Below, one piece after another: positions 19,026 to 28,345 of a DNA stretch of 46,726 nucleotides (position 1 is the first letter of the stretch; the number at the start of each line of letters is the position of its first letter). Location: positions 1 to 46,726 of the forward strand of contig DATCXV010000023.1 in NCBI GenBank assembly GCA_036565605.1, read 5' to 3'. The notes beneath the pieces were generated by a model that was not told where the DNA came from, did no database searches, and worked only from the letters and a program-made list of their open reading frames with translations. This DNA is from UBA6065 sp036565605 (GTDB lineage Bacteria > Patescibacteriota > Minisyncoccia > Phycocordibacterales > UBA6065). The position numbers were made by a program, and so were the translations under genes.

Positions 19026-20141
19026 ATGGGAGAGAAGATCCGCATAGACTGGGTGATGCTTGCGGCGGCGGTCCTGCTGACGTCGTTCGGGCTTGTGACT
19101 ATGGATTCGTTCACGGGACGAAATGGTTTTTTCGACCGCCAATTAATCTGGCTTCTGGTCTCGCTCTGTGTCTTTTTTGTTTCATCGCGGTTTGATTGGT
19201 CGTTTCTGCGCCGCACGCCGGTTTTAATGACTTTGTACGGCGCGCTTCTGGCTTTGCTCTCATTTCTTCTTATTGCTGGCAGGGCGGTGAAGGGTGCACA
19301 AAGCTGGCTTCACTTCGGTATCGTGTCATTCCAGCCGACCGAATTGGCAAAGATTTTGCTGATCCTTATTCTGGCGAAATATTTCTCGCGCAGGCATATC
19401 GAGATCGCTAACATCCGACACATCATTGTGTCCGGCGCGTACGCTTTGCTACTTTTCCTTTTGGTGGCTCTTCAGCCGGACTTCGGGTCCGCGGTGGTTA
19501 TCGCCTGTGTGTGGCTTGGCATGGTCTTGGTTTCGGGCATCTCGAAAAAGCATCTTTTCGCTTTGTTTGCTTGTGCAGCGATCGCTTTTGGATTCCTATG
19601 GAGCTTTGGTTTCAAGGATTACCAGAAGGCTCGTGTCATGACCTTTATCCATCCGCTCTCTGATGTACGAGGTACGGGATATAACGCATATCAGTCGATG
19701 ATCGCTGTGGGATCCGGGCAGATTGTGGGCAAAGGTATTGGTTATGGCACCCAGTCCAAATTGAAATTTTTGCCCGAATATCAGACAGACTTTATCTTTG
19801 CGGCCTTTGCCGAAGAGTGGGGATTTGTTGGAGTCGCACTTTTTTTGGGTGCCTTCGGCACGCTTGTTTGGCGCATTGTCGCGGTCTCGCGTAGAGGTGC
19901 TACGAACTTCGAAATTTTATATGGCTTAGGTATCGCGACCCTGTTTGTGAGTCACGTCTTTATAAACGTCGGCATGAACATAGGTTTGATGCCGGTGACT
20001 GGTATCACTTTGCCGTTCGTGTCATACGGTGGATCTCACTTGGTCACGTCTTTCTTGGCGCTGGGTATTTTACAGTCTTTCCGAAAAACAATGCGTGCGG
20101 CGCATAAGGAGGAGACTGAAAATGAGTTTCTAGGTATCTAA
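19026..20141 (+). CDS. rodA: Peptidoglycan glycosyltransferase RodA (SEDS family)
   Basis: 371 residues with about ten transmembrane helices, as usual for SEDS proteins. Diagnostic blocks: AQSWLHFGIVSFQPTELAK, ALQPDFGSA (catalytic Asp loop), ARVMTFIHPLSDVRGTGYNA, GIGYGTQSKLKFLPEYQTDF, FAEEWGFVG and GLMPVTGITLPFVSYGGS. It polymerises lipid II into glycan strands, normally with a class B PBP, during elongation; no PBP is in the window. A FtsW identity is less likely given the DFIFAAFAEEWGFVG and MPVTGITLPF variants. No Shine-Dalgarno-like site. Confidence 0.93.
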   Translation: MGEKIRIDWVMLAAAVLLTSFGLVTMDSFTGRNGFFDRQLIWLLVSLCVFFVSSRFDWSFLRRTPVLMTLYGALLALLSFLLIAGRAVKGAQSWLHFGIVSFQPTELAKILLILILAKYFSRRHIEIANIRHIIVSGAYALLLFLLVALQPDFGSAVVIACVWLGMVLVSGISKKHLFALFACAAIAFGFLWSFGFKDYQKARVMTFIHPLSDVRGTGYNAYQSMIAVGSGQIVGKGIGYGTQSKLKFLPEYQTDFIFAAFAEEWGFVGVALFLGAFGTLVWRIVAVSRRGATNFEILYGLGIATLFVSHVFINVGMNIGLMPVTGITLPFVSYGGSHLVTSFLALGILQSFRKTMRAAHKEETENEFLGI

Positions 20142-20156
20142 AAGCCCTGGTCTATC

Positions 20157-20205
20157 CTCTTGAAGAGTCCGCGTCGTGTCTCCTGACGCGCACTTCTTTC
20201 TCGGG
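20157..20205. terminator. Possible shared terminator between convergent genes
   Basis: CGCGTC...GACGCG stem extended by AGT/ACT lies between rodA and the convergent glycosyltransferase gene, with T-rich sequence on the plus side (TTCTTTC). Weak. Confidence 0.4.
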
Positions 20206-20212
20206 CTCTTGC

Positions 20213-21367
20213 CTAGATACTAACGTACACTTTTACGGTCTTTTCGATCATCTGTTCCAGTGAAAATTCGGCACGGACTTTTTCTCGTAACGCAGCACCA
20301 TAGGTAAGAGCGCGCTCGGGGTCTTTGGCAAGAAGGAGTAGTCCTTGAGCAATGTCGTCGGGCTTACGGGTCTGGACCAAAATGCCGGTTTTCATATCTT
20401 CAATCATTTCTTTAACGCCACCGACATTTGTTGCCACAACCGGTAGTCCAGCAAATCCTGCCTCGATCACTGTATAGGGCAAACCTTCTTTGATCGACGT
20501 CAAAGTGAAGGCGTCGAAGGCGGGCAAAAACGATGCAGCATTTTCGACATGGCCCAACAGAGCGATGTCGGTTTCAAGATCCAGGCTTGAGATCAGTTTC
20601 TTTAAATTTTCTTTTTCTTCACCGGTGCCCATGATGATAAGCCGATAGGGGAAGTTGCGGCTTTTGCGAGCAATGGCGAAGGCGCGGATCATGTATTCGT
20701 AACCTTTGTTCTTGTGAAGCTCGCCGATGGCACCGAAAAGAAGCGAGTCACGAGGGAATTCAATACCGGAGAGCTTGCCGACAGCTGCAAGCGATGCGCG
20801 AGCCAAATCTCGGTTCTTGAATTGTGGTTCTGCGATACCGTTATGGACTAGAAACATCTTAGAAGCACAGAACGGCATCTTTTTACCATCTATAAAATCA
20901 CGGTTCGATACGGCGATCGTTATATGGGAAAGCATGACAGTTAGCCAAGACAAGAATCGGATCGCTGTGCGTGATAGCCACGGCCGTTCTTCATTGAAGG
21001 CCCAGCCATGGCAGGTAAAAACAATGCGAGGCACGCCAGCAAGCCGTGCACATAAAGCTCCCAGCCCTCCGGCTTTCGAACTGTTTACGTGTACGACCTG
21101 CGGACGTTCCATACGACAGATTCGGAACATCTCGAAGAAGCTTTTCGTGTCGGCCCACACAGAGACATCGCGCTGAAGCGATATTATAGGAATAACGCGA
21201 ACGCCAGCTTCGGAAAGTCTGCGCAAAAGAGGGCTTTCAGGGGCGCCTCCAGCCGCTACCAAGGCCTCGAAATTAGCCTTGGGAAGAGAGGTGGCAAGGT
21301 CGAAAACATACCGTTGTGCGCCGCCGGAATTGGATTTGGTGATGAAATACAGGACTTTCTGCCTCAT
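20213..21367 (-). CDS. Glycosyltransferase family 4 (GT-B fold)
   Basis: 384 residues. N-terminal Rossmann-like domain opens with FITKSNSGGAQRYVFDLA, the usual GGAxR-type donor loop, and includes VVHVNSSKAGGLGALCARL. The C-terminal domain has the GT4 signature region EGLPYTVIEAGFAGLPVVAT with the conserved EX7E glutamates, and GELHKNKGYEYMIRAFA. It transfers a sugar from a nucleotide-sugar donor, presumably to a polyprenyl-linked glycan, given the divergent phosphosugar transferase next door. Convergent with rodA. The acceptor cannot be told from sequence. Confidence 0.9.
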   Translation of the reverse strand: MRQKVLYFITKSNSGGAQRYVFDLATSLPKANFEALVAAGGAPESPLLRRLSEAGVRVIPIISLQRDVSVWADTKSFFEMFRICRMERPQVVHVNSSKAGGLGALCARLAGVPRIVFTCHGWAFNEERPWLSRTAIRFLSWLTVMLSHITIAVSNRDFIDGKKMPFCASKMFLVHNGIAEPQFKNRDLARASLAAVGKLSGIEFPRDSLLFGAIGELHKNKGYEYMIRAFAIARKSRNFPYRLIIMGTGEEKENLKKLISSLDLETDIALLGHVENAASFLPAFDAFTLTSIKEGLPYTVIEAGFAGLPVVATNVGGVKEMIEDMKTGILVQTRKPDDIAQGLLLLAKDPERALTYGAALREKVRAEFSLEQMIEKTVKVYVSI

Positions 21368-21424
21368 GCGAATACGCTTATATGCATTGTAACCTGGACG
21401 GGTTCGTGTAATGTTACACTATAC

Positions 21425-21437
21425 TATAAGGCTACTA
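21425..21437 (+). promoter_or_regulatory. -10 box, leaderless promoter of the 21437 gene
   Basis: TATAAG at 21425-21430, exactly six bases before the ATG at 21437. The 69-base gap to the divergent glycosyltransferase gene must hold both promoters. Confidence 0.55.
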
Positions 21438-22762
21438 TGACCGCATTCAGCAAAAAAGCGCCCTGGATTCTGCTTGTCGGAGATCTGGCCGCGTTCACTA
21501 TATCGCTGTGGGCTGCGCTTTCTGCGCGTTCGGCTGCGGTGGCAAGCAAGGCAACATTTCTTGATCACCTTGCTCCATTTTCACTGCTTTTTGTCGCCTG
21601 GATTTTGGTCTTTTTCATTCTTGGTTTGTACGAAAAACAGGCGTATCTTTTCCGTTCGCGTTTGCCGACGCTGCTTTCACAGGCGCAGGTCACCAACACG
21701 TTGATTGCTGTTGCATACTTTTATTTGGTGCCGTGGTTCGGTATCGCACCCAAGACCATTCTTTTTCTGTATCTGATCATCTCGCTTGCTTTGGTTTTGA
21801 TCTGGAGGACGTTCGGTTTCAGGATATTCGTGCCGCGTCAAAGCGAATCGGCTGTGGCTATTGGATCGGGTGAGGAAGTAGAAGCGCTTGTACGCGAAGT
21901 GAATGCTGGTCGCTGGGGCATCAGAATCGCTGAAGTGCTTTCGCCTGATCGCGCTGGTGAAATTGAAGGAGCTGTTGAACGCACCCACGCATCTGTCATC
22001 GCTGTCGACATGATGCAGAACGAGGCGGCCGCAACCTTGCCGCATCTCTACGATCTTATGTTTCGTGGCGTACGCTTTATCGATTTAAACAGCCTCTATG
22101 AAGAGGTCTTCGATCGTGTTCCGTTGTCTTTGGTCCGCTATGACTGGTTTCTTTCCAATGTCTCAGCTGCACCGAAAGCTGTCTATGACGCCTTGAAGCG
22201 ACTTATGGACGTCATTCTTTCTTTTATAGGAGGTGTTCTATCGCTGGTTCTGTATCCGTTTGTCATTGTTGCCATCAAAGCAGAAGACCATGGCTCGATC
22301 TTTTTCATCCAGGACCGTGTCGGCAAAAATGGCAAGACGGTGCGAATCGTTAAATTCCGTAGCATGGGCGTCCACCGCGAAGAAGATGGTCTGGCCAAAG
22401 AAGCACGTGTCACAAAGGTTGGATCGTTTCTGCGCAAGACACGTATCGATGAATTGCCGCAGTTATGGAACGTGCTCAAGGGCGATCTCTCGCTTATTGG
22501 TCCGCGACCAGAAGTGCCGGCGTTGGCCAAGGTATATGAAGCCCAGATTCCGTTTTATGGCATCCGTCATGTGATCAAGCCGGGGCTGTCCGGTTGGGCT
22601 CAGATCTATCACACGACGCCGCCTAAGTGGGGAGCGGAAACCCAGAACACAGCCGAAAAGCTTTCTTACGACCTATACTATTTAAAAAACCGCTCGTTTC
22701 TTTTGGATCTTGCCATTGCGCTGAAGACGGTCAAAGAAATTTTGTCACGAAAAGGTATCTAA
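21437..22762 (+). CDS. Polyprenyl-phosphate phosphosugar transferase (PHPT, WbaP/ExoY type)
   Basis: 441 residues. Four N-terminal transmembrane helices (about 10-30, 45-62, 80-97, 105-120), a Rossmann-like middle domain (about 130-230), one membrane re-entrant helix (about 255-280) and the C-terminal catalytic sugar-transferase domain: FIQDRVGKNGKTVRIVKFRS, RKTRIDELPQLWNVLKGDLS, LIGPRPEVP and KPGLSGWAQI. It should load the first sugar phosphate onto undecaprenyl phosphate to start a surface polysaccharide. The start at 21437 is set by the -10 spacing. An epimerase gene follows 17 bases later, forming a glycan operon. Confidence 0.92.
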   Translation: MTAFSKKAPWILLVGDLAAFTISLWAALSARSAAVASKATFLDHLAPFSLLFVAWILVFFILGLYEKQAYLFRSRLPTLLSQAQVTNTLIAVAYFYLVPWFGIAPKTILFLYLIISLALVLIWRTFGFRIFVPRQSESAVAIGSGEEVEALVREVNAGRWGIRIAEVLSPDRAGEIEGAVERTHASVIAVDMMQNEAAATLPHLYDLMFRGVRFIDLNSLYEEVFDRVPLSLVRYDWFLSNVSAAPKAVYDALKRLMDVILSFIGGVLSLVLYPFVIVAIKAEDHGSIFFIQDRVGKNGKTVRIVKFRSMGVHREEDGLAKEARVTKVGSFLRKTRIDELPQLWNVLKGDLSLIGPRPEVPALAKVYEAQIPFYGIRHVIKPGLSGWAQIYHTTPPKWGAETQNTAEKLSYDLYYLKNRSFLLDLAIALKTVKEILSRKGI

Positions 22763-22779
22763 TAAGGTTGTAATTACTT

Positions 22780-23721
22780 ATGAACAACAGCACAAAGAAA
22801 ACGGTCGTGGTGACGGGCGGAGCGGGATTTCTTGGCTCGACATTGGTGCCCGTCCTGGTTGCAGAAGGGTACGACGTACATGTTGTCGATAATTTGATTT
22901 CAGGCAAAAAGGAGCGAGTGCCCAAGACTGCAACATTGCATGTCATCGATATTTGCGATGGCGAAGCTCTTGAAGATTTGTTCAAAAAACTTTCGGCCAC
23001 CGCGCCAATACATTGTGTCTTCCATTTGGCCGCCTTGCCGCGCGTACAATTTTCGATCGACCATCCCACGGAATCACATAAGACCAATGTTGATGGTCTT
23101 TTAAACGTGTTCGAAGCCGCTCGCCGGGCGAAGGCGCGCCGTATCGTCTATTCAGCATCGAGCTCAGCTTATGGTGACCAGCCTACATTGCCCTTGGTCG
23201 AGACAATGACTCCGAACCCAAAAAGTCCCTATGCCGCGCAGAAGTTTTACGGAGAGCTTCTCTGCAGGCAGTACCACATGCATTATGGTATCGAGACGGT
23301 CGCTTTACGCTATTTCAATATCTTTGGTCCGAACTTTGATCCCAACGGTCCGTACGCTATGGCCATCGGTAAATTTGTGACTGCAAAGAAGGCGGGAAAG
23401 CCGCTGACGGTCACCGGGGACGGAATGCAGACCCGCGACTGTGTCCATGCGTCCGACGTTGCACGCGCAAATATCTTGGCGTGCGAATCGAAGAACGCAG
23501 GCAAGGGCGAAACCATCAACATCGGATCGGGGCGCAATATCTCTATTCTTGAAATTGCCAAACTTATTGCCGGCACCGGTGCGGGTGCTGTAAACATCGA
23601 ACACATTTCCCCACGCGTCGAGCCGCATGACACCAAGGCCGATATTACTTTGGCCAAAAAGATTTTGGGTTGGGAACCGAAGGTAACGTTGGAGGAGGGG
23701 ATCAAAGAACTTTGCAAATAA
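22780..23721 (+). CDS. NAD-dependent epimerase/dehydratase (GalE-like extended SDR)
   Basis: 313 residues. Rossmann motif VVTGGAGFLGSTLV at about residue 8, acidic residue binding the NAD ribose (VVDNLISG), active-site Ser cluster YSASSSAYGD and catalytic YxxxK in SPYAAQKFYGELL. The typical LRYFNIFGPNFDPNGPYA follows. The fold fits UDP-glucose/GlcNAc 4-epimerases and dTDP-sugar dehydratases; the exact substrate is uncertain. It sits downstream of the phosphosugar transferase and probably supplies a nucleotide sugar to that pathway. Confidence 0.9.
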   Translation: MNNSTKKTVVVTGGAGFLGSTLVPVLVAEGYDVHVVDNLISGKKERVPKTATLHVIDICDGEALEDLFKKLSATAPIHCVFHLAALPRVQFSIDHPTESHKTNVDGLLNVFEAARRAKARRIVYSASSSAYGDQPTLPLVETMTPNPKSPYAAQKFYGELLCRQYHMHYGIETVALRYFNIFGPNFDPNGPYAMAIGKFVTAKKAGKPLTVTGDGMQTRDCVHASDVARANILACESKNAGKGETINIGSGRNISILEIAKLIAGTGAGAVNIEHISPRVEPHDTKADITLAKKILGWEPKVTLEEGIKELCK

Positions 23722-23767
23722 GGCCCGTACAGGCTAGTATGGCCCTACATTTATCCTGTTAATTTCT

Positions 23768-25123
23768 ATGTGGAAACAACGTATTTCGGCTCTTCTGCTT
23801 CTTGTTATTGCTTTCGGTATCGGATATTTTGCGTACGATAAGGCGGGCACAAACGCATCAGATAGCGTTACACCCTCTCGCTTCCCATACCGCTTGGGTC
23901 TGGATCTTTCTGGCGGTACGCACTTGGTTTTCCGTGCTGACACGGCTTCGCTTCCCGAGAGCGAAGTGTCCGAAGCAATGCAGTCTCTGGCACAAGCCGT
24001 CGAGCGCCGCGTTAATGTTTTGGGCGTCTCTGAACCATTGGTTCAGGTTGAAGAAGGAGGTACGGTGGGTACAACCGAGCATCGCTTGATCGTTGAACTT
24101 CCAGGTATCACCGATGTAAAGCAGGCAGTCGATGCGATCGGCAAGACGCCAACATTAGACTTTCGCCTCATGAAGCCGGGCTCGGAGAATTTGACGCCTG
24201 AAGAGCAAGAGAAGGCGACCTTTGACGACGTCTTCGTTACGACGGGACTGACTGGTCGATATTTGAAGCGCGCAACCTTGCAGTTCAATCCGACAACCTA
24301 TGCGCCAGAAGTTGGTTTACAGTGGAACGACGAAGGTGCAAAATTGTTCGCCCAGATTACCCGCGACAATGTAGGCAAACCGTTGGCAATCTTTCTTGAC
24401 GGTGCGCCAATCTCGATCCCGCGCATCCAGACTGAAATCACATCGGGCGAGGCTGTCATCAATGGCACGTTCAAAGTAGAAGAGGCAAAGGCGTTGGTCC
24501 GCGATCTTAATTACGGCGCGCTGCCGGTGCCGGTTTCGCTGGCTTCCACCCAGACGGTGGGTGCTACCCTGGGCCAAGGTGCGCTTAACGCATCGGTTCA
24601 TGCCGGACTCATCGCTTTCATTGCAGTGGCGATCTTCCTTATCATCTGGTATCGCGTGCCGGGATTGGTTGCAACCATCGCTTTGGCCATCTATGTAGCG
24701 CTTAACTTGGCACTCTTCAAACTGGTGCCGGTGACACTTACGGCTGCTGGTATTGCAGGCTTCGTTCTTACCTTGGGTATGGCTGTGGATGCGAACATTC
24801 TTATCTTCGAACGTATGAAAGAAGAAATTGCACGCGGCAAGAAACTTCCAGAGGCGATCAAAGAAGGTTTCCATCGCGCATGGCTTTCCATCCGCGACTC
24901 GAACCTTTCGTCCATCATCACAGCTATCATTCTGTATTATTTCGCTTCCACGCCGATCGTAAAGGGCTTTGCACTGGTCTTCGGTCTGGGCGTAGTTGTT
25001 TCGATGTTTACAGCGATCACCGCGTCTCGAACCTTGCTTATTGCAGTTGCTCCAAGAGGCGAGAGAGCACTATCCCGTTTTCTATTCGGTTCCGGATTTA
25101 TCCCGAAGAAGTCCTCTCGCTAA
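23768..25123 (+). CDS. secD: Protein translocase subunit SecD
   Basis: 451 residues, slightly shorter than most. TM1 at about 6-24, then RLGLDLSGGTHLVFR, the periplasmic P1 region with a six-residue GQ-type core, and five C-terminal helices including TLGMAVDANILIFERMKEE, which carries the conserved Asp needed for proton-driven export. With SecF it pulls secreted proteins through SecYEG. This is consistent with the many exported proteins in this window. secF follows after 17 bases. Confidence 0.96.
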   Translation: MWKQRISALLLLVIAFGIGYFAYDKAGTNASDSVTPSRFPYRLGLDLSGGTHLVFRADTASLPESEVSEAMQSLAQAVERRVNVLGVSEPLVQVEEGGTVGTTEHRLIVELPGITDVKQAVDAIGKTPTLDFRLMKPGSENLTPEEQEKATFDDVFVTTGLTGRYLKRATLQFNPTTYAPEVGLQWNDEGAKLFAQITRDNVGKPLAIFLDGAPISIPRIQTEITSGEAVINGTFKVEEAKALVRDLNYGALPVPVSLASTQTVGATLGQGALNASVHAGLIAFIAVAIFLIIWYRVPGLVATIALAIYVALNLALFKLVPVTLTAAGIAGFVLTLGMAVDANILIFERMKEEIARGKKLPEAIKEGFHRAWLSIRDSNLSSIITAIILYYFASTPIVKGFALVFGLGVVVSMFTAITASRTLLIAVAPRGERALSRFLFGSGFIPKKSSR

Positions 25124-25140
25124 CCCTATCTTAAATTAAT

Positions 25141-26022
25141 ATGTTCATCGTACGAAACAGGGCAGTCTTCTATTCGATCTCGGGCATTCTCTGTGTTGCG
25201 GCGCTTGTCGCGCTCTTCGCTTGGGGACTTAAGCCGGGCATTGATTTTACTGGTGGTTCGATTGTCGAAGTTGCTTATGATAATGCGTCGTCGACCCGAC
25301 CGGTTGTTACGGCAGAGTCGCTTGGTTTGGAAGGTGCATCGATCCGCGAGACGGGATCCAACGGATTCATTATTCGTGCCAAAGAATTAACACCGGAAGA
25401 GCATAACACCCTTTTGGCAGAGCTCGGCAATCCAGTCGAAAAGCGCTTTGATTCAGTTGGTCCGATCTTGGGCAAGGAAGCACTGCAGAAATCGTGGATG
25501 TCGATCGGTTTGGTTCTCTTGGCTATTGTTCTCTTCATCACCTTCGTCTTCCGTCGCGTCTCGCGTCCGGTCTCGTCGTGGAAATATGGACTTATCGCCA
25601 TTGTCGGTTTGGCGCACAATATCCTGATTGCCGCTGGTGCGTTCGCTCTCTTCGGTCACTTGTTCGGTTTCGAGATTGACACGCTTTTCGTCACGGCGCT
25701 TCTGGTGATTCTGGGCTTCTCGATCCATGACACTATTGTGGTCTTTGACCGCGTACGTGAAAACTTGCGCGACGATAGCAAAGGCCGCAAGGCATTTGAC
25801 GAATTGGTGGGCGAGTCGGTCCGCGCTACCTTCGTGCGCTCGGTTAATACGTCGCTTACAACCTTGCTTGCAATTGTCGTCTTGTATCTTGTTGGTCCGG
25901 AAGCGACCAAGCATTTCTCGCTGGCGCTTGCGATCGGTATCGCCGCTGGTACGTATTCATCGATCTTCCTTTGTTCGCCACTTCTGGTTTCGGCGTTCAA
26001 GTGGCAGGGCGGTAATAAGTAG
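25141..26022 (+). CDS. secF: Protein translocase subunit SecF
   Basis: 293 residues, the usual length. TM1 at about 10-28, then LKPGIDFTGGSIVEVAY, a short periplasmic domain, and five further helices including VILGFSIHDTIVVFDRVREN with the conserved motif. Partner of the SecD encoded just upstream in the same operon. A strong terminator closes the transcript. No Shine-Dalgarno-like site in the short spacer. Confidence 0.96.
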   Translation: MFIVRNRAVFYSISGILCVAALVALFAWGLKPGIDFTGGSIVEVAYDNASSTRPVVTAESLGLEGASIRETGSNGFIIRAKELTPEEHNTLLAELGNPVEKRFDSVGPILGKEALQKSWMSIGLVLLAIVLFITFVFRRVSRPVSSWKYGLIAIVGLAHNILIAAGAFALFGHLFGFEIDTLFVTALLVILGFSIHDTIVVFDRVRENLRDDSKGRKAFDELVGESVRATFVRSVNTSLTTLLAIVVLYLVGPEATKHFSLALAIGIAAGTYSSIFLCSPLLVSAFKWQGGNK

Positions 26023-26025
26023 TAT

Positions 26026-26060
26026 AAAAGCCCGGTATTCCTTTTGGGACCGGGCTTTTT
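26026..26060 (+). terminator. Terminator after secDF
   Basis: AAAAGCCCGGT / ACCGGGCTTTTT hairpin. Confidence 0.92.
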
Positions 26061-26105
26061 GCTACCTACACCTCTAACGGCCCTCTCGTGCGTAGTACAT
26101 AGATA

Positions 26106-27737
26106 ATGCGCATCAATATGACGAAGAAAACAATGATCGTGTCGGTTATCGTCGGTCTTCTCTTGGGAGTTGCGGTGGGAACAAATGCCTATGAAAAATT
26201 ACCGCTTATTCCATGGAATAAGGCTTTTTCAGGCTCTTCGTTTTTGTCGAAAGCCGTGACCGAACCTGTGATTCCAAGCGTCATTCAAAATGACGCTCAA
26301 AGCGGTATTCAAAATACCGTTGCAACTTCAACGGCATATATTTCTTCATCACGTGTTAGTGCGCCGCCGCATCGATCTGGTTCTTCGGGCGGATCCGGTG
26401 GATCGTCCGGCGGAACGTCTGACGGATCACATGAAAGTTCGCCCGTGGTATCAACGAATGATACATCGACTTTACAACCGACCACGACGCCAACCGTGAC
26501 ATCTACGTCGACAACTGTGGCTGCGCCTACTTCGACGCCCGTTGTCTCCTCGAATAGTGCGCCTCGCGGAACCGGAGCGGTTTGTAATAGGGCTTTGATC
26601 AAATCTGATGGATTGTCACCTTTTGGCATGATCGACTTGGCGACCTGTGAAAAGCTTAATGCGCTTTTTGCAGCAGGATCGGCGGCGGGTAATGCGGGCG
26701 ATCTGTATGACAATCGCGATGGCTATCATGTGAACTTCTGCGACCAGTGGTCTCCGAATCCATCTTGTCCGCCCGAACATCGTCTGTTCCCGCAGCATGA
26801 TTGGAGGTCGTCTTCGTCGGGCAGGGCGTTGTCTTCGACCGGACAGCCGACTATCGGCCAGGCGTCATACAGCGGTGCAAGCGACGGTTCACTTAAACAC
26901 AGCATTGTCGAAGATCTGTATCAGAGCCAATCTGGTGCAAACACGTTGTATGAACAATATGTCGCAAACAATTTGTACATGTACCCATCGCTTGATGACG
27001 AAACAGGAGCGTCGAATGCTGCTTTGATTGCTAACACACCGTATACGATTGCTACGCGTCAGTACTGTGACTGCGGAGCGGGCAGCTTGCGACTTCACGC
27101 TGCATCAGGAAGTGAATTGCCCTTTGTCGAGCTTGCCATGGCGGGGCTTGCGGCATTCAAGCCAGACGTGAAAGGAACACTTACACAAAAAGGTATGCTT
27201 ATGCCGACACTTGAGGCCATGATCCGGTATGCGCATACATCCGTTGATGGTTCTGATGATTCGTATATGCACAGCGTTGCGCAGGGTGCTGCCGATACTG
27301 CCCATGTACTTTCGGGCGGCGTGCGAACGCCTGCCTATAATGCGGGAAAGCTTGTAGATATGGTAAATGGACTTTCGCTTTCGGATGTCCCGCCGGTGGC
27401 CAAACTTTCCGTTGTCTCGGAGTCCTTTGCGGCAGGGGAAAAGGTCTTTGATACGCCTGGGGCAATTGCACGCTCGGTTTCGAAGGAAACAGAGGACAAA
27501 ACAATTGAGGTTTCAGCGGCAGAAAGTGCGGATCTTTCAGGCTCAGACGGCTTGGAGTATCATTATGTAGTCATTGGCGACGCAAGCGGTGCCGACATCG
27601 CACAAGACGGCGCGAAGGCGAATATTACCTTCCATCCGTCACGCGAAGGCCGCATCGATGTGGGTGTATTTGTGCGACGTCAAGGCGGACGATATCTTTC
27701 CGTTCCAGCCATCATCTCGGTGTATGTGAAGCCTTAG
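26106..27737 (+). CDS. Secreted low-complexity surface protein, unknown
   Basis: 543 residues. N-terminal signal anchor at about residues 9-27, then a Ser/Thr/Gly/Pro-rich linker (about 80-155, including GSSGGSGGSSGG and Thr-Pro repeats), a middle domain with six or so Cys (about 160-345, with SPFGMIDLATCEKLN and RQYCDCGAGSLRLH), and a C-terminal beta-rich Ig/PKD-like part (about 430-543). Cys pairing outside the cell is likely. No enzyme family recognised; the middle domain has a D-x-x-Y-helical look but no lytic motif I can name. An alternative start is the ATG at 26118, which would remove MRIN. Confidence 0.6.
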   Translation: MRINMTKKTMIVSVIVGLLLGVAVGTNAYEKLPLIPWNKAFSGSSFLSKAVTEPVIPSVIQNDAQSGIQNTVATSTAYISSSRVSAPPHRSGSSGGSGGSSGGTSDGSHESSPVVSTNDTSTLQPTTTPTVTSTSTTVAAPTSTPVVSSNSAPRGTGAVCNRALIKSDGLSPFGMIDLATCEKLNALFAAGSAAGNAGDLYDNRDGYHVNFCDQWSPNPSCPPEHRLFPQHDWRSSSSGRALSSTGQPTIGQASYSGASDGSLKHSIVEDLYQSQSGANTLYEQYVANNLYMYPSLDDETGASNAALIANTPYTIATRQYCDCGAGSLRLHAASGSELPFVELAMAGLAAFKPDVKGTLTQKGMLMPTLEAMIRYAHTSVDGSDDSYMHSVAQGAADTAHVLSGGVRTPAYNAGKLVDMVNGLSLSDVPPVAKLSVVSESFAAGEKVFDTPGAIARSVSKETEDKTIEVSAAESADLSGSDGLEYHYVVIGDASGADIAQDGAKANITFHPSREGRIDVGVFVRRQGGRYLSVPAIISVYVKP

Positions 27738-27745
27738 GTCCGTGC

Positions 27746-27758
27746 TATGTTAACAGCG
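27746..27758 (+). promoter_or_regulatory. Extended -10 box, leaderless promoter of the dedA-like gene
   Basis: TATGTT at 27746-27751 with TG one base upstream (extended -10), exactly six bases before the GTG at 27758. Confidence 0.55.
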
Positions 27759-28345
27759 TGATATTGCACATTCCCCAGATTCTTCTTGATGCATTTCTCG
27801 CGCATCCCTATGCGATTATCTTTGTTGCGCTTTTGTTCGCGGGGGAATCAGTATTGTTGCCAGCCGTTTATTATTCAGTAACCGGCGTGCTATCGCCCGA
27901 GTTCGTATTCGCGGCAGCTCTTTCGGCAACGGTGATTTCGGATCTCATTTGGTACTACATTGGGGCCCATCTGAAATCCCGTCTTGCGCGGGGTCTTTTG
28001 GGTACCAAGACCGAGGCTGCCATCGAAAAGTTGTCGGGGCCGTTCGTACGCAATGGGTCGCTCGTGCTGTTTTTGTCGAAATTTGTGTACGGCACGCGCA
28101 TTGCTGCCCAAGTACTTTCGGGCGTCCAAGGCATGCCTTTGCGCAGGTACTTGACGGTGAACACGTTGGGAGTATTCTCTCTTACGCTTGCGCTGTTTCT
28201 TTTGGCATACCTGACAGAGTCAACTGTGGGAGATCTCGAGAACATCGTTCATAATGCGCAGCTCTCGTTTTTGGGCTTCGTTGTTCTGATCATCTGCGGG
28301 CACCTTGCTTTCGGTTCATATATTAAGAAAAAATGGTTTCGATAG
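27758..28345 (+). CDS. DedA/VTT-domain membrane protein
   Basis: 195 residues from a GTG start set by the -10 spacing. It shows the DedA pattern: AGESVLLPAVYYSVTG with the conserved acidic residue, DLIWYYIG, SGPFVRNGSLVLFLSKFVYG with the conserved Arg nearby (GTRIAAQVLSG), and MPLRRYLTVNTLG. About five hydrophobic segments. Relatives recycle undecaprenyl phosphate or phosphatidylethanolamine across the membrane, which would fit the glycan genes nearby. The last 13 bases overlap the next gene. Confidence 0.85.
   Translation: MILHIPQILLDAFLAHPYAIIFVALLFAGESVLLPAVYYSVTGVLSPEFVFAAALSATVISDLIWYYIGAHLKSRLARGLLGTKTEAAIEKLSGPFVRNGSLVLFLSKFVYGTRIAAQVLSGVQGMPLRRYLTVNTLGVFSLTLALFLLAYLTESTVGDLENIVHNAQLSFLGFVVLIICGHLAFGSYIKKKWFR

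Noticed and set aside
24317..24874. 185-residue minus-strand frame opposite secD
   Set aside because: Antisense to a conserved SecD region; His/Arg/Cys-rich, without promoter or family.
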